NCBI RefSeq assembly: GCF_027359925.1
Contig: NZ_CP114767.1
Coordinates: 62,001 to 126,000 of the forward strand
Direction of reading: 5' to 3'
DNA from: Hymenobacter canadensis
GTDB taxonomy: Bacteria > Bacteroidota > Bacteroidia > Cytophagales > Hymenobacteraceae
DNA length: 64,000 bases
This document shows positions 41,580 through 50,960 of the stretch, one piece after another. Below the pieces are notes generated by a model that was given only the letters and a program-made list of their open reading frames with translations, was not told the DNA's origin and did no database searches. Positions within the stretch are counted from its first letter, which is position 1. Each line of letters begins with the position of its first letter. Both the position numbers and the translations under genes were made by a program.

Positions 41580-42376
41580 GGCTGCAGGCTCCGCAGATAC
41601 GCCGCCGACTCCAGCAGCCGGCTGCCGTACCAGCTGAACAGCTCCCCATCCACGATGCGTATGGTGGCCTGCGGGCAGAGCGCCTGAAACTCGGCCAGAT
41701 GCTTTTCCTTAAAAGGGTAGGGCTCCGAAGACAGCAGAATCTGCCGGGGCGCGGCCGCCTGCAGCTGCTCGGGCGTGACTTCGGGGTAGCGGGCCAGGTG
41801 GCCGAACACGTTGCGGAAGCCGCCGCGTGCCAGCAGGTCGTCGATGAAGGTGCCCGTGGCAGCCACCATGTAGGGCTTGCGCCAGATGAAATAGGCGGCT
41901 GGCACCAGCTCCGCCGGCAGCGGCAGCTGCTGAAACGACGCGGCAATCTGCGCGGCCATCTGCTCGGCGGCTTCCTTGCGGCCCCCGATGAACCCGACGC
42001 GCCGGATCATGTCCAGTGCCTCGTCGAGGTTGCTGATGTCGCTCATCCAGACCGGAAACTGTGCGGCCAGCTGTTCGATGCCTTCCTGGTAGTTTTCTTC
42101 CTTGTTTCCGATGATCAGATCGGGCCGGAGGTCGGCAATCTTTTCGAAATCGAAATTCTTGGTGCCCCCAATAACCGTGGCCGTTTGCCTGGCCTCGGGC
42201 GGGTGAATGCAGAACTTCGTGACGCCTACCACCCGTTCGCCGAGGCCCAGCGCAAACAGCAGCTCCGTCTGCGAAGGCACCAGCGACACAATGCGGCGCG
42301 GCGGAAACGGCACCGCCACCCGGCGGCCCATCTGGTCCGTGACGGTGAGCGGCGGGAAAAGGGGAGGGAGTTGCAT
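41570..42376 (-). CDS. Helical backbone metal receptor (cobalamin/iron-siderophore binding-like)
   Basis: 268 residues, BtuF-like: TVTDQMGRRVAVPFPPRRIV, SLVPSQTELLFALGLGERVV, GVTKFCIHPPEA, DLIIGNKEENYQEGI and WRKPYMVAATGTFIDDLLAR. The family binds metal-chelates for ABC importers. The start at 42376 (MQLPPLFPPL) gives no signal peptide, as in many Bacteroidetes members, so it may work in the cytoplasm or be anchored differently; no ABC partner is adjacent. Its last codons PVA-stop are within palindrome I. Confidence 0.82.
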   Translation of the reverse strand: MQLPPLFPPLTVTDQMGRRVAVPFPPRRIVSLVPSQTELLFALGLGERVVGVTKFCIHPPEARQTATVIGGTKNFDFEKIADLRPDLIIGNKEENYQEGIEQLAAQFPVWMSDISNLDEALDMIRRVGFIGGRKEAAEQMAAQIAASFQQLPLPAELVPAAYFIWRKPYMVAATGTFIDDLLARGGFRNVFGHLARYPEVTPEQLQAAAPRQILLSSEPYPFKEKHLAEFQALCPQATIRIVDGELFSWYGSRLLESAAYLRSLQPVA

Positions 42377-42513
42377 GACGTAACGAAGGAAACGTAAACG
42401 TACCGCGAAGTTCCGCTTCGCGACCGGCGCGCACATGGCGCAAAACTGCTCACCAGGCCAGGCGCCTGGCGAAAAGATAATTCCAGGCAGCCGCGGCCGG
42501 ACGGCGGGTGCGG

Positions 42514-42873
42514 CTACAGCAGGCGGAAGTTGCGGGATCCAAAGAAGCGCTTTTTGCTGATGTCGATCTGCACCGGCCAGTTTTGGCGGGCCACGCGCGG
42601 CTGCATCACGGCCGGATGGGTACCCTGGAACAGCTCCAGCGAGTCGTAGTCGTCGAAGTTGAAGACGTCGGCGGCGGCCAGCAGCTTGCCGCCGTTGGCG
42701 TGCCGGAAGCCCTGCGCGTCCTTGTAGGAGCGGATATCGGCGTCGTTGCGGATGACGCGCATCTCGCGGGCATACCAGCGGCGGCTGTTGCCCACGCTCA
42801 CCACCATTTCATCCACCACCGGATAGCCATTGACGAAGGCGTTGCGGATGATGGTGAAACCGGAGATGAACAC
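42514..42873 (-). pseudogene. Glycosyltransferase family 2-like remnant with internal deletions
   Basis: An intact 119-codon frame that reads like three separated pieces of a longer glycosyltransferase: an N-terminal SVFISGFTIIRNAFVNGYPV, then DEMVVSVGNSRRWYAREMRV, then IRSYKDAQGFRHANGGKLL and a C-terminal FDDYDSLELFQGTHPAVMQP to FFGSRNFRLL. Full-length Bacteroidetes relatives, as I recall, are about 300 residues with the DxD metal region and acceptor helices between these pieces. Those are absent. In-frame junctions suggest successive deletions. GTG start 42871-42873 lies in the arm of palindrome J. Probably non-functional. Confidence 0.65.
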
Positions 42874-43009
42874 GGATTTTTTCGGATCAGACGGATTGGT
42901 CGGATTTAGCAGACGGTACAGCCGGTCAACAATTGTAGCGCGACACCGAGGCGCCGCGCTACAATCGTCCACGAAATCCGAAAAATCCGTCTGATCCGAA
43001 AAATCCGTG
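42871..43009. repeat. Palindrome J (ATCCG family) with a nested GTAGCGCG palindrome
   Basis: Arms 42871-42907 and 42974-43009 are inverted, nearly identical copies; the left arm resembles palindrome E. Inside, 42932-42965 is a smaller palindrome with arms ATTGTAGCGCG, sharing its GTAGCGCG terminus with palindrome G. It exactly bridges the GTG start of the glycosyltransferase remnant and the stop of the M42 gene. Confidence 0.85.
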
Positions 43010-43010
43010 C

Positions 43011-44081
43011 TTAACTGAAGTAGCGGAAATCGTGGCCGTCCTCGATGCGCAGCAGCGTTTCGTAGATCAGGCGCGTTACGCTGTCTACGTCGTCTTTATG
43101 CACGGTCTCGACGGTGGTGTGCATGTACTTGAGGGGCAGTGAAATCAGGGCCGAAGCCACGCCGGAACCGGAGTAGGCAAAGGCGTCGGTGTCGGTGCCG
43201 GTGGCGCGGGTAGCGGCGGCGCGCTGGAATGGAATTTCGGCGCTCTGGGCCGTCTCGATGATCAGGTCGCGCAGGTTGTTCTGCACGGCCGGGCCGTAGG
43301 TAATCACCGGGCCTTTGCCGCAGAAAATGTCGCCGCTGGTCTTCTTCTCATACATCGGCGACTGGGTGTCGTGGGTCACGTCCGTGATGATGGCCACATC
43401 GGGCTGAATGCGGTGCGCCACCATCTCGGCCCCGCGCAACCCGATTTCCTCCTGCACGGCATTCACGATGTAGAGGCCGAAGGGCAGCGTTTTCTTGTTC
43501 TCTTTGAGCATGCGGGCCACCTCGGCAATCATGAAGCCGCCCACCCGGTTGTCGAGGGCGCGGCCCACGTAGAACTTGTCGTTGAGCACCATGAACTCGT
43601 CCTCAAACGTGACGACGGAACCCACGTGAATACCCATCTGCTCCACTTCTTCCTTGCTGGAAGCGCCGCAGTCGAGGAACACGGTTTCGATGGTAGGCGC
43701 CTTGTCCTGCTCCACCTTGCGCACGTGGATGGCCGGCCAGCCGAACACCGCTTTCACGATGCCCTTCTTGGTGTGAATATTCACACGCTTGCTCGGGGCC
43801 ACTAATGGGTCGGAACCGCCGTTTTTGCGCAGGTACAAAAAGCCCGACTCCGTAATGAAGTTCACGAAGTAGCTGATTTCGTCGGCGTGTGCCTCAATCA
43901 CCACTTTGTACTTGGCCTCGGGGTTGATGACGCCGACCACCGTGCCATAGGTATCCACGAAATACTCGTCGATGTAGGGCCGGATGTAGTCGAGCCAGAT
44001 TTTCTGGCCTTCCTTCTCGAAACCGGTGGGAGAGGGGTTGTTGAGGTATTTCTGGAGGAAATCGAAGCTTTCTGGGCGCAT
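43011..44081 (-). CDS. M42 family metallopeptidase (glutamyl aminopeptidase/endoglucanase-like)
   Basis: Cytoplasmic dimetal aminopeptidase of the M42 family, often large multimers. 356 residues. Ligand motifs: KVVIEAHADEISYFV (His), GRALDNRVGGFM (Asp), VQEEIGLRGAEMV (Glu pair), ITDVTHDTQSP and YMHTTVETVHKDD (final His). Frame ATG at 44081 (MRPESFDFLQKYLNN). The stop is the first base pair of palindrome J. The longer frame to 44168 overlaps the upstream GNAT gene. Confidence 0.92.
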   Translation of the reverse strand: MRPESFDFLQKYLNNPSPTGFEKEGQKIWLDYIRPYIDEYFVDTYGTVVGVINPEAKYKVVIEAHADEISYFVNFITESGFLYLRKNGGSDPLVAPSKRVNIHTKKGIVKAVFGWPAIHVRKVEQDKAPTIETVFLDCGASSKEEVEQMGIHVGSVVTFEDEFMVLNDKFYVGRALDNRVGGFMIAEVARMLKENKKTLPFGLYIVNAVQEEIGLRGAEMVAHRIQPDVAIITDVTHDTQSPMYEKKTSGDIFCGKGPVITYGPAVQNNLRDLIIETAQSAEIPFQRAAATRATGTDTDAFAYSGSGVASALISLPLKYMHTTVETVHKDDVDSVTRLIYETLLRIEDGHDFRYFS

Positions 44082-44127
44082 GGAATGAAGAATCAAAAGA
44101 TAGAATACAAAGGCTGGGCCTGATGGT

Positions 44128-44643
44128 TTAATCTGCCGGCATCGGCGCGTGCCAGGCCATCGGCACATCCGCTTCCAGGCCCTGCGCGCCGGCTACCCGC
44201 CCCTCGAAGCGGCCTTCCTGGCGGAAGCCCAGCTTTTCGTAGAGCGCAATGGCCCGGGCGTTGCTTTCCCGCACCAGTAGCTCTACCCGGCTCACCTGCG
44301 GAAACCGGGCCTGAACGCGGGTCAGCAACTCCTCAAATAGCCGCCGCCCCAGGCCCTGGCCCTGCGCGGCGGGCGCAATTGCCACCGTCAGGTCGCCGAG
44401 GACGTGGGCAAAAATCTGCAGGCCGGGGCTGTACACATGGATTTCTGCTACCAGTTCACCGGTGCGTTCGGCCACTAATGCCACACCCTTCGCTAAGCTG
44501 CGCGTCAGAAAATGCTGCACATACTCCTCGGTAACCTCCTCGGGCTGCCGGGCCAGGCCGCCGCTTTCCGCCGACACGCGCTGGTACAGCCGCCGAATGG
44601 CCGGGGCATCCTGGAGCGTGGAGGGACGAATGGTGATGGGCAT
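44128..44643 (-). CDS. GNAT family N-acetyltransferase
   Basis: 171 residues with GNAT motifs A and B: LTVAIAPAAQGQGLGRRLFEE, where QGQGLGRRLF is the acetyl-CoA pyrophosphate loop, and RESNARAIALYEKLGFRQEG. The start MPITIRPSTLQDAPAIRRLY matches N-terminal strand-helix. Substrate is unknown. It lies 46 bases upstream of the M42 start and 10 bases after the carboxyltransferase stop, so probably co-transcribed with both. Confidence 0.85.
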   Translation of the reverse strand: MPITIRPSTLQDAPAIRRLYQRVSAESGGLARQPEEVTEEYVQHFLTRSLAKGVALVAERTGELVAEIHVYSPGLQIFAHVLGDLTVAIAPAAQGQGLGRRLFEELLTRVQARFPQVSRVELLVRESNARAIALYEKLGFRQEGRFEGRVAGAQGLEADVPMAWHAPMPAD

Positions 44644-44653
44644 AGCCGGAATC

Positions 44654-46222
44654 TTACAGCGGAATGTTGCCGTGTTTCTTGCGCGGCATGGTGTCCACCT
44701 TGTTTTCCAGCATCTTGAAAGCCCGAATCAGCTTCTGGCGCGTCTGGGAGGGCAGAATCACCTCGTCCACGAAGCCCCGGTGGGCGGCGCGGTAAGGCGT
44801 GGCAAACTTCTGCTGGTACTCGTCCACCTTCTCCTGGAGCTTGGCGGCAGGATCTTCGGCCTGGGCAATTTCGCGCTTGAAGATGATTTCAGCGGCGCCC
44901 TTGGCGCCCATTACCGCAATTTCGGCGGTGGGCCAGGCGTAGTTCATGTCGGCCCCGATGTGCTTGCTGTTCATCACGTCGTAGGCCCCTCCATAAGCTT
45001 TGCGGGTGATGACGGTGATGCGCGGCACGGTGGCTTCGCAGAAGGCATAGAGCAGCTTGGCGCCGTTGGTGATGATGCCGCGCCACTCCTGGTCGGTGCC
45101 GGGCAGGAAGCCGGGCACGTCCTCCAGCACCAGCAGCGGGATGTTGAACGAGTCGCAGAACCGCACGAAGCGGGCCGCCTTGGTGCTGGCGTTGATGTCG
45201 AGCACGCCGGCCAGCACCGCCGGCTGGTTGCCCACGATGCCGATGCTGCGGCCCCCCAGACGGGCAAAACCCACCACGATGTTCTCGGCAAAATTCTTGT
45301 GCACCTCCAGGAAAGAGTCGGCGTCGATGAGGCCGTCAATCACCTCCCGCATGTCGTAGGGCTGGTTCGGGTTTTCGGGAATGATGGTGTCGAGCACCGA
45401 ACGGCTTTCGTCCTGACCGGCCTCGTAGGGCACCATCGGGGCGGTTTCCTCGCAGTTCTGGGGCATGTAGCTCAGCAGCTGCTTGAGGTGGTTGATGCAG
45501 GCCACTTCGTTGGCGCACGAGAAATGCGTGACGCCGCTCTTGGCCGAGTGGGTGCTGGCGCCGCCCAGTTCCTCGCTGGTTACGTTTTCGTGGGTTACGG
45601 TCTTCACCACGTTCGGCCCGGTCACGAACATATAGCTCGTGTCCTCCACCATCAGGATGAAGTCGGTGATGGCCGGCGAGTATACCGCGCCGCCCGCGCA
45701 CGGCCCCATGATGGCCGAGAGCTGCGGCACCACGCCCGAGGCCAGCGTGTTCTTGTAGAAGATGTCGGCGTAGCCACCGAGGCTCACCACGCCTTCCTGA
45801 ATCCGGGCTCCGCCGGAATCATTAAGGCCGAGCACAGGCGCCCCGTTCTTCATGGCCAGGTCCATGATTTTTACGATTTTCTCGGCGTGGGTTTCGCTCA
45901 GCGAGCCACCAAACACCGTGAAATCCTGCGAAAACGCGTACACCAGCCGGCCGTTAACGGTGCCGTAGCCCGTGATTACACCGTCGCCGAGGTAGTACTC
46001 CTTGTCCAGGCCGAAATCCTTGGAGCGGTGCATCACAAACTTGCCGATTTCCTCAAATGAGCCCTCGTCGAACAGCAGGTCAATTCGCTCGCGGGCGGTG
46101 AGCTTGCCTTTCTTGTGCTGGGCATCGATGCGGGCCTGGCCGCCGCCGAGCAGGGCCTCCTCATTTTTACGGGCGAGAATTTTGATTTTGCTCAGTTGGG
46201 CTTCAGCGTGCGGATCGGACAT
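44654..46222 (-). CDS. Acyl-CoA carboxylase carboxyltransferase subunit (PccB type)
   Basis: Biotin-dependent carboxyltransferase beta chain, transferring CO2 to propionyl- or related acyl-CoA. 522 residues with both crotonase-like halves: [35 protein letters not shown] (oxyanion region), [32 protein letters not shown], and [13 protein letters not shown]. The biotin carboxylase/BCCP subunit is not in this window. A TACCTTTG box at 46264-46271 is 42 bases upstream. Acyl-CoA specificity is inferred only. Confidence 0.9.
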   Translation of the reverse strand: MSDPHAEAQLSKIKILARKNEEALLGGGQARIDAQHKKGKLTARERIDLLFDEGSFEEIGKFVMHRSKDFGLDKEYYLGDGVITGYGTVNGRLVYAFSQDFTVFGGSLSETHAEKIVKIMDLAMKNGAPVLGLNDSGGARIQEGVVSLGGYADIFYKNTLASGVVPQLSAIMGPCAGGAVYSPAITDFILMVEDTSYMFVTGPNVVKTVTHENVTSEELGGASTHSAKSGVTHFSCANEVACINHLKQLLSYMPQNCEETAPMVPYEAGQDESRSVLDTIIPENPNQPYDMREVIDGLIDADSFLEVHKNFAENIVVGFARLGGRSIGIVGNQPAVLAGVLDINASTKAARFVRFCDSFNIPLLVLEDVPGFLPGTDQEWRGIITNGAKLLYAFCEATVPRITVITRKAYGGAYDVMNSKHIGADMNYAWPTAEIAVMGAKGAAEIIFKREIAQAEDPAAKLQEKVDEYQQKFATPYRAAHRGFVDEVILPSQTRQKLIRAFKMLENKVDTMPRKKHGNIPL

Positions 46223-46263
46223 GCGGGGTGGGAGTCTGGTTTGCTACTTATAGGACAGTATGC

Positions 46264-46271
46264 CAAAGGTA
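46264..46271 (-). promoter_or_regulatory. -7 box of carboxyltransferase gene (TACCTTTG)
   Basis: Minus-strand TACCTTTG, consensus match, about 42 bases upstream of the ATG. Confidence 0.55.
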
Positions 46272-46345
46272 ACGCACCGGTAAAGAAAAGCCGCACCAGA
46301 ATTTGGCTGACTCCTGCAACTGGCTTGGGCTGGTCGGGCAAACAA

Positions 46346-46379
46346 AAACGGCCGGCCCCTTCACAGGAACCGGCCGTTT
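46346..46379 (-). terminator. Terminator of clpC
   Basis: AAACGGCCGG and complement, 14-base loop, A-run (U on the transcript) before it, placed 19 bases past the clpC stop. Confidence 0.78.
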
Positions 46380-46397
46380 CTTAATCACCTCCGACGA

Positions 46398-49019
46398 TTA
46401 CTCGCCTTTCTTCTTGTTGTCCTTGGGCTCGTCGTCGGTGGGCTCGGGGGCTTCCTCAGGCCGCTCGTCGCTGGCCAGATTCATTTCCTCACCGCTCTTG
46501 CTTACCGCAAAAACAAGTTCCTCGGCACCTTCCGTATAGTCGGCCGTTATGACGTCACCCTGAGCAATTTCAGCCTTCAGGATTTCCTCCGCAATCGGGT
46601 CTTCGATATACTTCTGGATGGCGCGGTTCAACGGACGGGCACCATACTTTGGATCGTAGCCTTTATCGGCCACGTAATCCTTGGCGGCTTCCGTCAATTC
46701 CACTTTGTAGCCCAGCGTCTGGATACGACTCAGCAATTTAGCCAGGCTGATATCGATGATTTTGTGGATGTCTTTCTTCTCCAGGGAGTTGAAGACAATT
46801 ACATCATCCAAACGGTTGAGGAACTCGGGCGAGAAAGTCTTTTTTAGGGCGTTGGTGATAGTGCCCTTCGTCAGCTCGTCCATGTTCTCGTTGCGGGCCT
46901 TGGTACCGAAGCCGATGCCAGCGCCGAAGTCCTGCAGATCACGCGCCCCGATGTTCGAGGTCATGATGATGATGGTGTTGCGGAAGTCCACTTTGCGGCC
47001 CAGGCCGTCAGTCAGGATACCATCGTCCAGCACCTGCAGAAGCAAGTTGTACACGTCAGGGTGGGCCTTCTCGATTTCGTCGAGCAGAATCACCGAGTAC
47101 GGCTTGCGGCGGATTTTCTCCGTCAGCTGGCCGCCCTCTTCGTAGCCTACGTAGCCGGGAGGTGCACCCACCAGGCGCGATACGCTGAATTTCTCCATGT
47201 ACTCCGACATGTCGATCCGCACCAGCGAATCTTCTTTGTCGAAGAGGTAGGTAGCCAGCACCTTGGCCAACTCCGTTTTACCTACGCCGGTTGGGCCCAG
47301 GAACACGAACGAGCCGATAGGCTTCTTAGGATCTTTCAAGCCAACGCGGGTGCGCTGAATGGCTTTCACCAGCTGCTTGATGGCCTTGTCCTGCCCGATA
47401 ACCTTGCCCTGCAGCTCTTCGCCCATTTTCAGGAGCTTAGAGCTTTCGTTTTGCGCCACGCGTGAAACGGGGATGCCGGTCATCATGGCAATTACCTCGG
47501 CCACATTCTCCTCCTTCACGGTGTAGCGCTTCTTCTTGGTCTCCTCTTCCCAGTCCTTTTTGGCTGATTCGAGCTGATCAATAAGCTTCTTCTCCGTGTC
47601 GCGCAGCTTGGCGGCCTCTTCGTACTTCTGGCTTTTCACCACGCGGTTTTTCTCCCCTTTGATGTTCTCAATCTGCTCTTCGAGCTTGAGAATATCCTCG
47701 GGCACCACAATGTTGTTGATGTGCACGCGGGCGCCGGCCTCGTCGAGAATGTCGATGGCCTTGTCGGGCAGGAACCGGTCCGACATGTAACGGTCCGACA
47801 GCTTCACGCAGGCCTCAATGGCTTTGTCGGTGTACACTACGTGGTGGTGGTCCTGATATTTGTCCTTGATGTTGTGCAAGATTTCGATGGTTTCCTCAGG
47901 CGTGGTCGGATCGACCATCACCATCTGGAAACGACGGGCCAGCGCGCCATCCTTCTCAATGTACTGGCGGTACTCGTCGAGCGTAGTCGCGCCAATGCAT
48001 TGGATTTCGCCGCGGGCCAGAGCCGGCTTGAACATGTTGGAAGCATCCAACGAGCCGGAGGCACCGCCAGCGCCCACAATCGTGTGCAGCTCGTCGATGA
48101 ACAGAATCACGTCGGGCGACTTTTCCAGCTCGTTCATCACGGCCTTCATGCGCTCTTCGAACTGGCCGCGGTACTTGGTGCCGGCTACCAGCGAGGCCAG
48201 GTCCAGCGTTACCACGCGCTTACCAAACAGCACGCGCGATACCTTCTTCTGGATGATGCGCAGGGCGAGGCCTTCGGCAATTGCCGTTTTACCAACGCCA
48301 GGCTCACCGATCAGAATCGGGTTGTTCTTTTTGCGGCGGCTCAGGATCTGAGCTACGCGCTCAATTTCCTTCTCGCGGCCCACAATGGGGTCGAGCTTGT
48401 CGTCTTCGGCCAGCTTGGTCAGGTCGCGGCCGAAGTTATCAAGCACCGGCGTGCGCGACTTCTCCGTGCCTTTCTTGGGCGTGGCGCCAGCCCCGGCACC
48501 GCCGCGGCCTGCACCGCCACCAAAGAGGCGGTCGTTGTCGTCGTCGTCGGCTTCGGGGCCGGAGGTGGGGTTGTTCGCCGTGTTACCGTGGTAATCCAGC
48601 GAATCGCGGACAGATTCGTAGTTCACGTTGAATTTGCTGAGAATTTGGGACGAAATGTTGTCTTCATCGCGCAAAATCGACAGCAGCAAATGCTCCGTAC
48701 CGATAATCTCGCTCTTGAAGATTTTGGCTTCGAGGTAGGTGATCTTGAGGACTTTCTCGGTTTGCTTCGTCAGCGGGATGGAGCCGGTGATGCTCGTGCC
48801 CTGAGTGGCCGTGTTGCGGGTGGCTTGCTCGAGGGCGTATTTCAGCTCGTCTACCGACACGCCCAATTTCTTGAGCAGTCCGATAGCCGTGCCTTCCCCT
48901 TCGCGAATCATTCCCAGCAACAGGTGTTCGGTGCCGATATAGTCGTGCCCGAGCCGGATGGCCTCTTCCCGGCTCAGGGAGATGACCTCCTTGACTCGAT
49001 TTGAGAATTTAGCTTCCAT
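46398..49019 (-). CDS. clpC: ATP-dependent Clp protease ATP-binding subunit ClpC
   Basis: HSP100 unfoldase of 873 residues. Two N-terminal Clp-N repeats ([35 protein letters not shown]), an unusual acidic/Gly-rich linker ([18 protein letters not shown], residues about 160-185), the D1 AAA+ ([36 protein letters not shown]), a UVR-like region in the middle ([20 protein letters not shown]), D2 AAA+ ([35 protein letters not shown]) with sensor motifs, and an acidic tail ([17 protein letters not shown]). ATG at 49019 ([20 protein letters not shown]) is correct; 12 extra codons upstream are not conserved. ClpP is not in the window. Confidence 0.95.
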   Translation of the reverse strand: MEAKFSNRVKEVISLSREEAIRLGHDYIGTEHLLLGMIREGEGTAIGLLKKLGVSVDELKYALEQATRNTATQGTSITGSIPLTKQTEKVLKITYLEAKIFKSEIIGTEHLLLSILRDEDNISSQILSKFNVNYESVRDSLDYHGNTANNPTSGPEADDDDNDRLFGGGAGRGGAGAGATPKKGTEKSRTPVLDNFGRDLTKLAEDDKLDPIVGREKEIERVAQILSRRKKNNPILIGEPGVGKTAIAEGLALRIIQKKVSRVLFGKRVVTLDLASLVAGTKYRGQFEERMKAVMNELEKSPDVILFIDELHTIVGAGGASGSLDASNMFKPALARGEIQCIGATTLDEYRQYIEKDGALARRFQMVMVDPTTPEETIEILHNIKDKYQDHHHVVYTDKAIEACVKLSDRYMSDRFLPDKAIDILDEAGARVHINNIVVPEDILKLEEQIENIKGEKNRVVKSQKYEEAAKLRDTEKKLIDQLESAKKDWEEETKKKRYTVKEENVAEVIAMMTGIPVSRVAQNESSKLLKMGEELQGKVIGQDKAIKQLVKAIQRTRVGLKDPKKPIGSFVFLGPTGVGKTELAKVLATYLFDKEDSLVRIDMSEYMEKFSVSRLVGAPPGYVGYEEGGQLTEKIRRKPYSVILLDEIEKAHPDVYNLLLQVLDDGILTDGLGRKVDFRNTIIIMTSNIGARDLQDFGAGIGFGTKARNENMDELTKGTITNALKKTFSPEFLNRLDDVIVFNSLEKKDIHKIIDISLAKLLSRIQTLGYKVELTEAAKDYVADKGYDPKYGARPLNRAIQKYIEDPIAEEILKAEIAQGDVITADYTEGAEELVFAVSKSGEEMNLASDERPEEAPEPTDDEPKDNKKKGE

Positions 49020-49140
49020 GCAGATAAGGTAGTGAAGAAAAATGGTACCCTGCAACCGGACTTGGGGCCCGGATGCAGGTTGGGCCGATATAATCTGAAA
49101 CAGATTGGAACGGGCGAAGGTTCGGGGGCGGCAGTAGGCA

Positions 49141-49788
49141 CTACGCGAGAAAACTGCCGGCGGCCGGGCCCTGCATAAAGAGCAGGTCTAAGATGCTGAG
49201 CTCTGGTACAAAATCTTTACCAAACGTCTGGGGGTAGGGCCGGCCCGACGTCCTGTCAGGTCCCTGGCCAACTTGGGCCTTTGGTGTCAGGTGGTCGCGG
49301 CAGTCGAGCAGGTCAGTCGGGAAGGGGAGAAGCGTGGAAGAAGTGGCGGCAGGAGCGTGGTAGGAAGTAGTGACGTGCACGGGCAGCCGCAGGCGCAGAC
49401 AGCGAAGGTAGAGGTGCAGAAACTGCAGGTTCAGGTCAAACAAAAGCGCAGGCTTTTGCAAGTAGATGTCGTGCAGGTAGTCGGCGTAATATTCAAAGTA
49501 CGGCGAGCCCCCGTATGCGGTTTGCAGGGTGCGCCAGTGCCGGTGAATCCAGTTCTGCCGATAGTCGATTTCCAGGGCGGAAATGGCCACTTTCTCGCTG
49601 CGGTTACCATCTATTACAGGCACGGTGAGGGGTTGTTGGCCTTGCGCCGTGAGGATCAGACAACGGTTGCGGTAGGTTTGCTTGCGGTAATGTTCGTGGC
49701 CTTCCAGCCAGAGGGCATCGGCCCCCAGCAGCTGGCTGAAAAAGGCGATTGGTGGATGGTAGGGTAATTCGGATAAAACGGCAGGCAT
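49141..49788 (-). CDS. WbqC-like family protein
   Basis: 215 residues of a WbqC-type protein, a family often found with O-antigen or glycan genes. It has LPYHPPIAFFSQLLGADALW, EHYRKQTYRNRCLILTAQG, DYRQNWIHRHWRTLQTAYGG and SPYFEYYADYLHDIYLQKP, typical core strings of the family. The start MPAVLSELPYHPPI is straightforward. No partner glycosylation genes are adjacent; its biochemical role is unclear. A 287-base gap separates it from the next + gene, with no feature found inside. Confidence 0.82.
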   Translation of the reverse strand: MPAVLSELPYHPPIAFFSQLLGADALWLEGHEHYRKQTYRNRCLILTAQGQQPLTVPVIDGNRSEKVAISALEIDYRQNWIHRHWRTLQTAYGGSPYFEYYADYLHDIYLQKPALLFDLNLQFLHLYLRCLRLRLPVHVTTSYHAPAATSSTLLPFPTDLLDCRDHLTPKAQVGQGPDRTSGRPYPQTFGKDFVPELSILDLLFMQGPAAGSFLA

Positions 49789-50075
49789 GAGCAGCAGCGG
49801 GAAGCGAAAAGAAACAATGCAGCCGCCAACATAGCAGGATGACGGCTGATACCACTGCCGAAGCCCGGGAAAATGACGAAATTATGCGGGTCGGCAGGTA
49901 GTGGAGCGACCCGGATAACGGCCAGGACCTGGACTAGGATTCCAGAAAAGAGACAGAGAAGTGTCAAAAAAGGTCCTAATACCGGCGTATTGCGGCTGGC
50001 TGCAGGAAACTGTCCGTGGCACCGGGTTTGTTGCGTAGTACACTTGTTTCCTGCTTACAGTTTTGTCAATCTGAC

Positions 50076-50951
50076 ATGATGCGCTACTTCTCCCTGCTAT
50101 TTCTATTACTGGTTTCCTGCCTGGCGGAGGCTGCCACCCCGCCCATGCTGCAGCTGGATGTAGCGCGTTTCCGCAATGAAGATGTGGCCCTGAAGGGCGC
50201 GGTGGTTGAAATATATGCTACCGTGTCGGGCAAAAGCCTGCGCTATATGCGCCGCGCCCCTAAGATGTACCAGGCCGCGGCGGCCCTCACTCTGGAGGTA
50301 ATCCGGCCCGACGGGCAGGCCGTTTACCAGGAAACGGTGGTGCTTAAGCCGCCGGTGCTCAGCGACACCACGGCCGTTATCAAGAATCCGCTCAGCTTTC
50401 AGAAGCGCCTTTTGCTACCCGAAGGCACCTACACGCTGCGGGCGCTGGTGCGCGACCAATACCAAGCCGGCAAACAAAGCCTGGTGGAGCAGCCGCTGGT
50501 GCTGGCCGCTGTTGGCTCAAAGCCGCAGTTGAGCGACCTGCTGCTGCTGGCCCGCGCCCCGGTCCGTGGGGCCGAAGCCAGCAACTTCAGTCGTGGAGGC
50601 TACGGCCTCACGCGGGCTCCCGGCGGCCTCTATGCCCGCGGTGCTAACCGGCTCTGGATGTACGCCGAGCTCTACAACGTGGCCGAAGACCAGCCGCTGG
50701 TGCTGCGCTACCGGCTGCGACTAACGGCTGCCAAAACCGACGCCTTAGTTATGAACGGAGCCGTGCGCGGCCAGGCCGGGCGTCCGACGCCCGTGCTGGG
50801 CGAGCTGGATCTGAGCAAGCTGCCCAGCGGCGACTACACGCTGACTGTGGAAGTGCGTAACGCTAAAAATCAGCTGCTTACGTCGCAAGCTACCGCAGTG
50901 CGGCAGGATGCTGCCGACTATGCACCGGCCGGAGCGGGCTCAGCCCGTTAA
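50076..50951 (+). CDS. Exported protein resembling the N-terminal half of GWxTD proteins
   Basis: 291 residues, ATG at 50076. Signal peptide FSLLFLLLVSCLAEAATP. The mature part reads VAVEIYATVSGKSLRYMRR-like strands (VEIYATVSGKSLRYMR, AALTLEVIRPDGQAVYQETV) and repeated beta-sandwich units (LPEGTYTLRALVRDQYQAG). This matches the first part of the large Bacteroidetes GWxTD-containing secreted proteins, but the C-terminal GWxTD domain is not present. The function is unknown. The final 5 residues overlap a -7-like box for the next gene. Confidence 0.65.
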   Translation: MMRYFSLLFLLLVSCLAEAATPPMLQLDVARFRNEDVALKGAVVEIYATVSGKSLRYMRRAPKMYQAAAALTLEVIRPDGQAVYQETVVLKPPVLSDTTAVIKNPLSFQKRLLLPEGTYTLRALVRDQYQAGKQSLVEQPLVLAAVGSKPQLSDLLLLARAPVRGAEASNFSRGGYGLTRAPGGLYARGANRLWMYAELYNVAEDQPLVLRYRLRLTAAKTDALVMNGAVRGQAGRPTPVLGELDLSKLPSGDYTLTVEVRNAKNQLLTSQATAVRQDAADYAPAGAGSAR

Positions 50952-50956
50952 CTTTG
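50949..50956 (+). promoter_or_regulatory. Possible -7 box of acyltransferase gene (TAACTTTG)
   Basis: TAACTTTG starts in the preceding stop codon and ends 4 bases before the ATG at 50961; such proximity would give a leaderless mRNA, so this may be chance. Confidence 0.3.
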
Positions 50957-50960
50957 GGGC

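Noticed and set aside
44462..46060. 532-codon + frame over the carboxyltransferase
   Set aside because: Antisense to a clear PccB-type gene.
47721..49004. 427-codon + frame over clpC
   Set aside because: Antisense to ClpC motifs.
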